From CAUTUX01 sp963532875 (GTDB taxonomy: Bacteria; Bacillota; Clostridia; Christensenellales; CAG-917), in the NCBI GenBank assembly GCA_963532875.1, contig CAUSLO010000042.1, positions 1-5,023 of the forward strand: 5,023 nt of DNA. Reading direction: 5' to 3'. This document shows positions 1-5,023 of the stretch, one piece after another. Under the pieces are notes generated by a model that saw only the letters and a program-made list of their open reading frames with translations, was not told where the DNA came from and ran no database searches. Position 1 is the stretch's first letter. Every line of letters begins with the position of its first letter. Made by a program: the position numbers and the translations under genes.

Positions 1-905
1 TGGGTAACTTTATCATCATCGAGATAACCCATGAGGTGAGCCAAGGCAGTTACTATAAAAACCGTTTCAAGGCTATCCCTGCAACGATAAAGGCACTGCC
101 AAGTCCAAAGGTGCGTATGCCGCTTGCAGAGACACAGATGGCAACAGTGCTCAGTAATGCTGACCCACAGGGTAAGGGCCGTGTTCGTGTGCGTATGAAT
201 TGGCAGACGAATGGTATGCAGACTGGCTGGGTGCGTGTGATGACACCTGATGGCGGTAGCAGCGATGACGTAAAGAGCAACCGTGGTTTTGTATTCATCC
301 CAGAAGTGGGCGATCAAGTCCTCCTCGGCTTCCGCCATGGTGATCCAGCAAGACCATACGTTTTGGGTAGCCTCTTTAACGGCACCACTGGTGGGGGCGG
401 TCTTGAAGGGAATCACATGAAGAGCCTTACAACTCGCAGTGGGCATACCATAAAATTGAATGACTCACTATCATCACTTGGAATAACCATCAAAGACATA
501 AAGGGCAATTCCATCCATATTGACTCTGTAGGGGATGACATCATCATCAATGCAAAGCGGAATATTACCATCAATGCAGGAGAGACTTTTACCGTGAACT
601 GCAAGAATGCCAACATCCTTGCGGAGGAATCCATCAATATGAATGCGGAACAGGATATTACCAGTGTCTCTGGAGAAAGTACGTCTATACAAGCAGGCGA
701 ATCCCTCACAGAGATAGCAGCAGACAGTTATGTCCTATCTGCTAATGATGCTAATGTACAAGTCACAGAAGAACATAATCTTCAGGCATCTACAATATCG
801 GAGACAGCAGAGAAAATCAACATTGACAGTACGATGGAGGACCTTGACCTTTCTTCTCCAAAGAAGGTCAACATCCAGAGTTCTGAAAAAGTAAACTTGT
901 TCTAA
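1..905 (+). CDS. vgrG: VgrG spike protein of a type VI secretion system, C-terminal part (5' end outside window)
   Basis: This encodes the trimeric spike that sits on the Hcp tube and carries effectors through the target envelope. The frame is open from position 3 to the stop at 903-905, giving 300 visible residues. The GTG at 36 is not the start: the codons before it read GNFIIIEITHE, which continues smoothly into the family segment with Y-x-N-x-F-x-A-I-P that ends the gp27-like part. Next comes a gp5-type OB-fold (132-380) with the hallmark GDQVLLGFRHGDPARPYVLG. A beta-helical needle follows, with alternating hydrophobic and polar residues (I-T-I-K, I-I-I-N, I-T-I-N) to the last residue. 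There is no extra effector domain after the needle, so toxicity is probably supplied by the PAAR-like effector two genes downstream. The stop lies 3 nt before the next start. A tail spike of another contractile system (phage or extracellular injection system) is possible but fits the neighbours less well. Confidence 0.93.
   Translation, partial: GNFIIIEITHEVSQGSYYKNRFKAIPATIKALPSPKVRMPLAETQMATVLSNADPQGKGRVRVRMNWQTNGMQTGWVRVMTPDGGSSDDVKSNRGFVFIPEVGDQVLLGFRHGDPARPYVLGSLFNGTTGGGGLEGNHMKSLTTRSGHTIKLNDSLSSLGITIKDIKGNSIHIDSVGDDIIINAKRNITINAGETFTVNCKNANILAEESINMNAEQDITSVSGESTSIQAGESLTEIAADSYVLSANDANVQVTEEHNLQASTISETAEKINIDSTMEDLDLSSPKKVNIQSSEKVNLF
132..380 (+). other. gp5-like OB-fold domain (Phage_base_V type) of VgrG
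   Basis: This is the small beta-barrel that joins the VgrG base to its needle. The sequence contains GKGRVRVRMNWQ, a conserved W-V-R-V strand, FIPEVGDQVLLGF and then G-D-P-x-x-P-Y-V-L-G-S-L-F-N-G. This order of motifs is the standard signature of VgrG and T4 gp5 N-terminal OB domains. Boundaries are approximate. Confidence 0.9.
408..902 (+). other. beta-helix needle of VgrG
   Basis: About 165 residues show short alternating strands with periodic Ile/Val and Asn/Asp/Gly or Ser turns, for example T-I-K-L-N, I-T-I-K-D, I-H-I-D, I-I-I-N, I-T-I-N and I-N-M-N. This is what the interlocked triple beta-helix of VgrG and gp5 looks like in sequence. The needle ends in V-N-I-Q-S-S-E-K-V-N-L-F with no further domain, leaving a blunt apex of the kind that binds a PAAR or DUF4280 tip. 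Confidence 0.8.
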
Positions 906-908
906 ACG

Positions 909-1700
909 ATGTATATTCCTTTTAAAGTACCGACAGGCTCATGCAGGGTTCATGGAGTCAGAACAGAAGTCATGCCAGACGGGGTGAGTGAAACGAAATG
1001 TGAGGTTTCTATAGAGTTTGCTCCTCTTTCTAAGGATAGCAAAGTCAAAGCTATAGTACATCTACATGCCTTTGCAGATAATGACGATGCCACAGCAGCA
1101 TTTGTGCATGATATAGAGTCTACTCTTAACCCGATATGTATGGAACTGGACAGCAGGGGGAAATGTATTGGGATTTCAGACCATGACGAACTCTGTAGAC
1201 GCTGGGATGATAGGCTTTTTCTTTTGCGTGCCAATTATGAAGGAGAATGGGTTGAAAAGGAACTACAATTGTTGACAGATAGGGTTCATAACAAGGGGCT
1301 TCTGCTTAATATGATGAAGAGATATTACGTATTTTCAGAGTGGATGGAGGCTGACTGGTTAGGCATAGAGTTCACAGAAGGGAAAGGATACAGAGAGCAT
1401 GAAGAAACAGCCTTGGGAGTACCACTTCTGTTCTCACAGGAATGTTCCATTGAGGACAATGAAGAAGGAATGTCGCTACACATTGTCGGGAATGCTGACT
1501 TGAGAAAGAATGAAGTACAGCTTGACAAGATTTCCCTCCTTGATGAGATTCAGATAGAAGATATAACATCTATAGAACAACATTGTATTGTGAAGACAAC
1601 CAACCTTACAAGAAGTCCTCAATCCGTATATAGTCATTATATGGTCAAAGGGCGGGAGCAGATACTTAAGGATATTGAGATAAGTCTAACCTTTCAATAA
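909..1700 (+). CDS. Uncharacterised 263-residue protein between spike and effector; candidate effector adaptor/chaperone
   Basis: I do not recognise a family here. The ATG follows the VgrG stop by 3 nt, and the stop is 6 nt before the effector start, so it is certainly part of the operon. The protein has no signal peptide or membrane segment and is probably cytoplasmic. Residues 1-55 look beta-rich. Residues 58-150 look partly helical, with several Trp and charged patches (W99, W114, W145, W150 and R-R-W-D-D-R-L-F-L-L-R). Residues 150-263 look like alternating strands with many acidic residues. There are seven cysteines (12, 31, 77, 86, 96, 179, 226). No catalytic motif is visible. In other T6SS loci, genes in this slot often encode adaptors that load effectors onto VgrG (DUF4123, DUF1795/EagR and DUF2169 are known examples), but I see no match to those families. 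The adaptor role is inferred from position alone. A second effector or a spike-associated structural protein cannot be excluded. Confidence 0.85.
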   Translation: MYIPFKVPTGSCRVHGVRTEVMPDGVSETKCEVSIEFAPLSKDSKVKAIVHLHAFADNDDATAAFVHDIESTLNPICMELDSRGKCIGISDHDELCRRWDDRLFLLRANYEGEWVEKELQLLTDRVHNKGLLLNMMKRYYVFSEWMEADWLGIEFTEGKGYREHEETALGVPLLFSQECSIEDNEEGMSLHIVGNADLRKNEVQLDKISLLDEIQIEDITSIEQHCIVKTTNLTRSPQSVYSHYMVKGREQILKDIEISLTFQ

Positions 1701-1706
1701 AGAAGA

Positions 1707-4700
1707 ATGGAAACAGGCAAAAACACATCAGCGGACCGTAATCGTAAACAGACTGGAAAGAGTGAGGAAATCGTTGCGGACAGTGCAATTTGTACATGTG
1801 ACAAAGGTTCCAAACCAGGAACTTTCCGTGTTACCAGCCAGCAGAAGATCTACTGTAATGGTGCAAGAAAACTTGTTGCTACAGATCAGGACAAAGATAT
1901 CAAGTCATTGAACTTTGGAAGTTGTGCAGCAAAGAATAATGGTCCTTGTTCTCCGAATATCGTTTGGAGTAACACTTATAACAAGATTGCCATAAAGGGT
2001 AAGATGTATCCTTTGACTGTCAAGAGTTCTGGTACCTGTAAGGCTGGAGGTGGTAGAATTAATATCCAGACATCTGGCCAACAGGTTGTAGTAAAGCCTT
2101 CTTCTTCACCACGTAAGGCAAACAGTACGGCACATAAGAGCCCGATCTTTACAGAAGAAGACTGGAAGCATTTGCCGCAGGAGGACGAGAAGAGTCAGAA
2201 TAAACGTGTACCAGCAGCAGTGCAGGTAAATAATGTTCTTGTCAATGGTAAGAGGGAGATAACCATAACCCCCTACGACCAAGAAGAACTCCTATTCACT
2301 ACGTCACTTACGGCAGGAAGTATGCGGGGGACTGGTGTCAAGTGGGATGTCTGTCATGGCAATCTTGTGATTGCAAAAGGGTTGACAGAAGCTCCAGCAC
2401 GCACTTACTTTACTAAAGAAGGTACGTACTCTGTATATGCTTATGTTCATAAACCAGGCTCACCCAAAGGCAAAGGTGTGGTCAGGATAACTGTATCCTA
2501 CCCTAAGTTCAAAAGTTTAGAATGGAAGGACGAGAATGGGAAACCTGTTACTTATATAGGGCTGCGTAATAAAGTGTTTGCACATGTATCTTTGCCAGGT
2601 TGCAAAGGTATACCTGTAAATTGTCGCTTTTACTATAATGGATATGAAGGAAAAACATATCTATCAGCTCTTACGCCAATGACCTTGTCTGCTGCAGGGA
2701 AAGTAAAGATAGCCCTTTCGCTTTCAGGCGACCAGTTAAAGAAGATAATAGAAGACCGTAAGCATTTCAGCAATGGGCAGAAAATAAGGATACATTTGGA
2801 ACTGAGTTCTCGTCATTGGATAGAAAACCTTACAAAGGCTTCACAGCACCCTATCCTGTTCAATGACAAAATAGAGTTCCGCAGCTTAGTCATTTATAAA
2901 GATTCTGATTGCAAAGAAAAACTGCAGGGTGGTATTGCTGACAGCGGGAGTACGGTATATTTGCGTGTCTCTACCTCCAATATGGAAACTGGCAAGATAC
3001 GTCTGGATGTATATAAGCACGAAACAGGCAACCAAGAAGAGAAAAGTCCCAAACCATCACCTGTATATAGTACCAGTTATCCTGTCAATAGTACGGGTGT
3101 CTATAAGTTCTCTTTGACGTTGGCAGCGCCTCCGTACAAGGAAGGTGTAGCCTACAAGGTTGTTGTCTCATGGCTTTTCAGTAGTAATCAATCTTCCAAC
3201 GGAAATGTAAATAATAATACTGGCAGACAGACCTCAAAGGACCCCAAACAATACATACTTAAAGGGAAGGAAGTTCTTTTCTCTGTCAAACGACATATTC
3301 CCACGCCAAAGGCAGAACCCAGCAAGGCGAATGTTAATCGCACAGAGCCTGAAAAGGATGAATGCCCACGCTGTAGAGAAGAATGGATGGATATGCTTCC
3401 AAGACTACAGAAGATTTTCAAGGGAGTGTCACCTGAAAAATTATCAATTGTTGCAAGAATTTATACTCAGTATATGAAAGAGTTGAGGATGGATACATGT
3501 TGGATTAAGGCACATTTTTTTGCTCAAGCCTATAAAGAAACAGGAGGGATGCTTGACGTAAAGGAGGGAGAGTCCTTTAATTACTATTGGGAAATCATAC
3601 CAACCAAATTATCAGCCTTCAGAACAGATAAAGGAAGAACTTATGCAAGACAATGGGGACGTGCGGAAAAGAAATCAACCAAAGCGAATGCTGTTTCAAA
3701 AGAAAACCAGATAAAGATAGCAAACTACGCATATTCTTATGAATTCAGCAAGGGAAAAGAACTGGGAAACAAATATCCAAATGACGGATGGCACTTCAGA
3801 GGTAGAGGATTAATACAATTAACTGGTAGAAGTTGCTATACTGCAATTGAGAAGATATTGCATGATATAGGTTATTCTTGCGATATTACAAGCAGTATAG
3901 AGAAATCAGATCAAGTTGGCAAAAATTTCGAACTTGCAGTGGTTGCTTCCATGGCTTTTTTCAAATGGAAAAACTTAGACATGTACAAACTTTGCAATGG
4001 GAACAAAAGTACAGCAGTTATTTCAAAAAAAGTTGGAATGAAAGAAACAAACAAAGATACAGGTAAATCGAACTACGAAGAGAAGCAGGAAGCCTTTACT
4101 AATAGGACTTCTGTTGCTTTTATGGTGGATGATTGTAAGTGGAATGTTAAGGAATCTCCAAAACAAACTCCAAAACAGGGAAAGTGGCACGACCCTGTAG
4201 ATAATCCACAGATAACGTTATGGACTCAAAGTGGAAAATATAATCCTGCAAACGCTGCATTCGGAGTGCCAAGACCTAATAAAAAACATCATCAGGGAGT
4301 TGATTTGTTTTGTACAGAAGGATCAAATGTATATGCGTGTTTGGATGGTATTGTAGAATCAATAACGGATTCTCCTAAAGGACAAGGACAGACCATTGTG
4401 TTAAAAATAACAGATAAGGAACAAATAAACTATTTCAGACAAAGGAGAAGAGACTATAATCCAACCTATGACGGCGAAAAAAAACAGGGTGAAGGATTTG
4501 ATGAAAATTCTAATCATATATATCTTGTCTACTATCATTTAAGTTACATTCTTGTAAAAAAAGGTAGTGTATATGCTGGGCAGGTTATTGGTTATTCGGG
4601 CATTTCTGGTATCAGAGATGGAACTTGTGGTCCTCATCTGCATTTTGAAATAAGGTCAGAAAGAAGATGTGGAGATTTGACTAAAAGATGTAATCCTGCA

Positions 4701-4802
4701 TATTATGTATATTATAAGGTGAAGATGTCACCAGAAGAAAAAAAGAAACAGGAAGAAAGAATGAAGAAAGGACAATTAAAAGATTTTTATGGGAGAAAAT
4801 AA
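1707..4802 (+). CDS. T6SS effector: DUF4280 PAAR-like tip fused to beta-sandwich region, GH19 glycosidase and M23 peptidase
   Basis: This is a 1031-residue cargo protein predicted to cap the VgrG spike and degrade peptidoglycan in a target cell's periplasm. Domains in order: a polar N-terminus (1-21), a DUF4280 PAAR-like domain (22-128), a Ser/Lys-rich linker (129-167), a probable beta-sandwich region (168-530), a Pro/Lys-rich hinge with a C-x-x-C pair (531-558), a GH19 domain (about 560-806, catalytic candidate E611), a repeated S/T-P-K-Q linker (817-824), an M23 peptidase (about 845-1000) and a Lys/Glu-rich tail. There is no signal peptide, as expected for a protein exported on the spike. 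The ATG at 1707 is chosen because it comes 6 nt after the preceding stop and just ahead of the DUF4280 fold; upstream is AGAAGA, a weak purine-rich site. Base composition changes inside the gene, from roughly 43-53% GC in sampled 60-nt lines before 3360 to 20-43% after 3421. The reading frame is intact throughout. Domain calls rest on motifs seen by eye; the lethal function and target are inferred. Confidence 0.92.
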   Translation: METGKNTSADRNRKQTGKSEEIVADSAICTCDKGSKPGTFRVTSQQKIYCNGARKLVATDQDKDIKSLNFGSCAAKNNGPCSPNIVWSNTYNKIAIKGKMYPLTVKSSGTCKAGGGRINIQTSGQQVVVKPSSSPRKANSTAHKSPIFTEEDWKHLPQEDEKSQNKRVPAAVQVNNVLVNGKREITITPYDQEELLFTTSLTAGSMRGTGVKWDVCHGNLVIAKGLTEAPARTYFTKEGTYSVYAYVHKPGSPKGKGVVRITVSYPKFKSLEWKDENGKPVTYIGLRNKVFAHVSLPGCKGIPVNCRFYYNGYEGKTYLSALTPMTLSAAGKVKIALSLSGDQLKKIIEDRKHFSNGQKIRIHLELSSRHWIENLTKASQHPILFNDKIEFRSLVIYKDSDCKEKLQGGIADSGSTVYLRVSTSNMETGKIRLDVYKHETGNQEEKSPKPSPVYSTSYPVNSTGVYKFSLTLAAPPYKEGVAYKVVVSWLFSSNQSSNGNVNNNTGRQTSKDPKQYILKGKEVLFSVKRHIPTPKAEPSKANVNRTEPEKDECPRCREEWMDMLPRLQKIFKGVSPEKLSIVARIYTQYMKELRMDTCWIKAHFFAQAYKETGGMLDVKEGESFNYYWEIIPTKLSAFRTDKGRTYARQWGRAEKKSTKANAVSKENQIKIANYAYSYEFSKGKELGNKYPNDGWHFRGRGLIQLTGRSCYTAIEKILHDIGYSCDITSSIEKSDQVGKNFELAVVASMAFFKWKNLDMYKLCNGNKSTAVISKKVGMKETNKDTGKSNYEEKQEAFTNRTSVAFMVDDCKWNVKESPKQTPKQGKWHDPVDNPQITLWTQSGKYNPANAAFGVPRPNKKHHQGVDLFCTEGSNVYACLDGIVESITDSPKGQGQTIVLKITDKEQINYFRQRRRDYNPTYDGEKKQGEGFDENSNHIYLVYYHLSYILVKKGSVYAGQVIGYSGISGIRDGTCGPHLHFEIRSERRCGDLTKRCNPAYYVYYKVKMSPEEKKKQEERMKKGQLKDFYGRK
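1770..2090 (+). other. DUF4280 PAAR-like spike-tip domain
   Basis: Residues 22-128 follow the DUF4280 pattern: a first Cys-containing strand (V-A-D-S-A-I-C-T-C) followed by G-S-K-P-G, then A-T-D-Q-D near the middle, F-G-S-C, G-P-C-S-P-N, a Trp, a K-G-K-M-Y-P-L strand and a closing C-K-A-G-G-G-R-I-N-I. Six cysteines lie at 29, 31, 50, 73, 81 and 111. Family knowledge: DUF4280 proteins stand in for classical PAAR proteins at the spike apex and often carry C-terminal toxins. The link to the adjacent VgrG is therefore strong. Confidence 0.85.
2208..3296 (+). other. Probable beta-sandwich (Ig-like) spacer region, perhaps three domains
   Basis: Residues 168-530 lack catalytic motifs and show alternating hydrophobic strands with polar turns. 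By eye they split into about 168-268 (containing a strand pair G-T-Y-S-V-Y-A-Y-V and ending V-V-R-I-T-V-S-Y-P), about 269-391 and about 392-530. The second and third both open with a similar K/R-S-L-x-x-K-D phrase. The third contains a low-complexity Ser/Asn stretch at about 492-510. The likely role is a spacer between spike tip and toxins, or binding of a chaperone or target surface. I recognise no named family, so the Ig-like label is an inference from strand pattern. Confidence 0.5.
3384..4124 (+). other. GH19 lysozyme/chitinase-like catalytic domain
   Basis: Residues about 560-806 show the GH19 order of motifs. HFFAQAYKETGGM (603-615) matches the catalytic-acid helix, with E611 as the general acid. 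E620 and E622 in the following K-E-G-E-S-F-N-Y segment are candidates for the second acidic residue. FRGRGLIQLTGR (697-708) is the substrate-cleft signature of bacterial and phage GH19 enzymes, preceded by N-D-G-W. Near the end come F-F-K-W-K-N and I-S-K-K-V-G, the place where many relatives have a K-K-I-N-G-G-like loop. Phage endolysins with this fold cut the peptidoglycan glycan backbone, and that is the likely substrate here rather than chitin. Confidence 0.88.
4155..4178 (+). repeat. Two-copy 12-nt tandem repeat encoding an S/T-P-K-Q linker
   Basis: The ten bases CTCCAAAACA occur at 4156-4165 and again at 4168-4177, a 12-nt period that keeps the reading frame. They encode SPKQ-TPKQ (residues 817-824), a flexible basic linker between the GH19 and M23 domains. 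With only two units, slippage in length is possible but not shown. Confidence 0.75.
4239..4706 (+). other. M23 (LytM-like) zinc metallopeptidase domain
   Basis: Residues about 845-1000 carry the full M23 active site. H862 and D866 lie in H-Q-G-V-D-L and, with H979 of G-P-H-L-H-F-E-I-R, would bind zinc. H977 and H944 (in Y-Y-H-L-S) are the expected catalytic histidines. The fold landmarks V-Y-A-C-L-D-G-I-V, G-Q-G-Q-T-I-V-L-K-I and G-Q-V-I-G-Y-S-G-I-S-G are also present. Family members cut peptide crosslinks or glycine bridges in peptidoglycan; in a Gram-negative target, D,D-endopeptidase action is most likely. A charged insertion at about 905-937 separates two strands that are normally joined by a short turn. 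Confidence 0.92.
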
Positions 4803-4803
4803 A

Positions 4804-4860
4804 ATGAAAAAGATTCTATGTATACTTATTATTTTGGTTTTAGTTCTGTCGCATGTAAGT
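4804..4860 (+). other. Lipoprotein signal peptide
   Basis: This encodes the 19 residues before the predicted lipidated Cys20: a short basic start, a hydrophobic core of about a dozen residues, and S-H-V-S ahead of the cysteine. His at position -3 is unusual for the strict lipobox but tolerable given the looser Bacteroidetes pattern. C6 within the core is too early to be the cleavage site. Confidence 0.75.
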
Positions 4861-5023
4861 TGTCAAGAGAATTTAAGACAGAGGCAATCTACAGACATAA
4901 AAGGAACTGTTCAAAATGTGAAGCAGAAAGACTTGATTTGTATGAATGAAAAGACAATCAGAAACTACTATAGAGAACTTGCGGAAGTAGGACTTGATGG
5001 CGTTACGGTAATGGCTATAGACA
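4804..5023 (+). CDS. Predicted lipoprotein, N-terminal part (3' end outside window); candidate immunity protein
   Basis: The ATG begins 1 nt after the effector stop, with a purine-rich GGGAG 8 nt upstream (4791-4795) inside the effector's last codons. The frame stays open for 73 codons to the window edge. Residues 1-19 form a classic export signal: M-K-K, then a hydrophobic run (ILCILIILVLVL), then S-H-V-S before C20, a relaxed Bacteroidetes-type lipobox that should be cleaved before C20 and lipidated. The residues after C20 (Q-E-N-L-R-Q-R) are not the acidic run linked to surface export in Bacteroidetes, so the protein may face the periplasm. The mature part seen so far is polar, with N-Y-Y-R-E-L-A-E and G-L-D-G-V-T-V, and I recognise no family. 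Being directly behind a peptidoglycan-degrading effector, and sharing its low GC, suggests an immunity role. That role is inferred. A general lipoprotein unrelated to immunity remains possible. Confidence 0.85.
   Translation, partial: MKKILCILIILVLVLSHVSCQENLRQRQSTDIKGTVQNVKQKDLICMNEKTIRNYYRELAEVGLDGVTVMAID

Noticed and set aside
36..38. GTG at 36 as the start of the spike gene
   Set aside because: The frame is open to position 3 and the upstream codons (GNFIIIEITHE) continue VgrG-like sequence, so the gene begins before the window.
53..709. Minus-strand open frames opposite the VgrG gene (53-298, 413-709, 474-692)
   Set aside because: They lie wholly opposite a gene with clear family motifs, show no recognisable protein features and overlap each other.
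950..1569. Minus-strand open frames opposite the 263-residue gene (950-1234, 1325-1528, 1372-1569)
   Set aside because: They have low-complexity Ser/Leu-rich shadow composition and no operon logic; the + strand frame is longer and tightly spaced with its neighbours.
903..1710. Promoters or terminators between genes
   Set aside because: The gaps are only 3 and 6 nt and I found no convincing hairpin with a T-run or Bacteroidetes -7/-33 promoter pair there.
3361..3430. Frameshift or fused pseudogene at the composition change
   Set aside because: The reading frame is intact across the junction and the toxin domains that follow keep their catalytic residues, so the gene appears functional.
2929..4066. 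Short frames inside the effector gene (2929-3117 +, 3188-3421 -, 3878-4066 +)
   Set aside because: The main frame through these stretches encodes continuous domain sequence, including GH19 motifs, so these are shadows.
3384..4706. Phage lysis enzyme interpretation for the GH19 and M23 domains
   Set aside because: The same polypeptide starts with a DUF4280 tip and follows a VgrG, with no holin-like gene; a delivered effector explains the context better.

Overview
The window is a compact run of four genes, all on the + strand, that reads as a type VI secretion system (T6SS) spike and effector locus from a Bacteroidetes bacterium. A Bacteroidales or Prevotella-like genome is my best guess, not a proven assignment. 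The reasons are the moderate to low GC, the near absence of strong Shine-Dalgarno sites, the DUF4280 PAAR-like domain paired with a VgrG, the Bacteroidetes-style GH19 sequence, and a short lipoprotein signal ending in Ser-Cys. The core T6SS genes are outside the window, so the system subtype (T6SS-iii is the one known in Bacteroidetes) is inferred.

Layout: (1) positions 1-905 hold the C-terminal 300 residues of a VgrG spike protein, with its gp5-like OB-fold and a blunt beta-helix; the gene starts upstream of the window. (2) 909-1700 encodes a 263-residue soluble protein of no family I recognise; its place between spike and effector makes it a candidate adaptor or chaperone. (3) 1707-4802 encodes a 1031-residue multidomain effector: a DUF4280 PAAR-like tip, about 360 residues of probable beta-sandwich repeats, a GH19 lysozyme/chitinase-like domain, and a C-terminal M23 metallopeptidase with all expected active-site residues. 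(4) 4804-5023 is the start of a lipoprotein gene, open at the window end, and the best candidate for the immunity protein. Gaps between genes are only 3, 6 and 1 nt, so the four are almost certainly one transcript. I see no promoter, terminator, RNA gene, insertion sequence or CRISPR array, and no gene-free stretch longer than 6 nt.

How the genes would work together: VgrG trimerises as the spike, the DUF4280 domain caps its tip, the 263-residue protein may help load it, and the effector is delivered into the periplasm of a neighbouring cell. There the GH19 domain would cut peptidoglycan glycan strands and the M23 domain would cut the peptide crosslinks. The lipoprotein would protect the producer in its own periplasm.

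The most notable signal is a sharp drop in GC inside the effector gene, between about 3361 and 3430, exactly where the toxin half begins. The low-GC half and the lipoprotein gene look like one exchangeable toxin-immunity cassette attached to an older, higher-GC delivery half.
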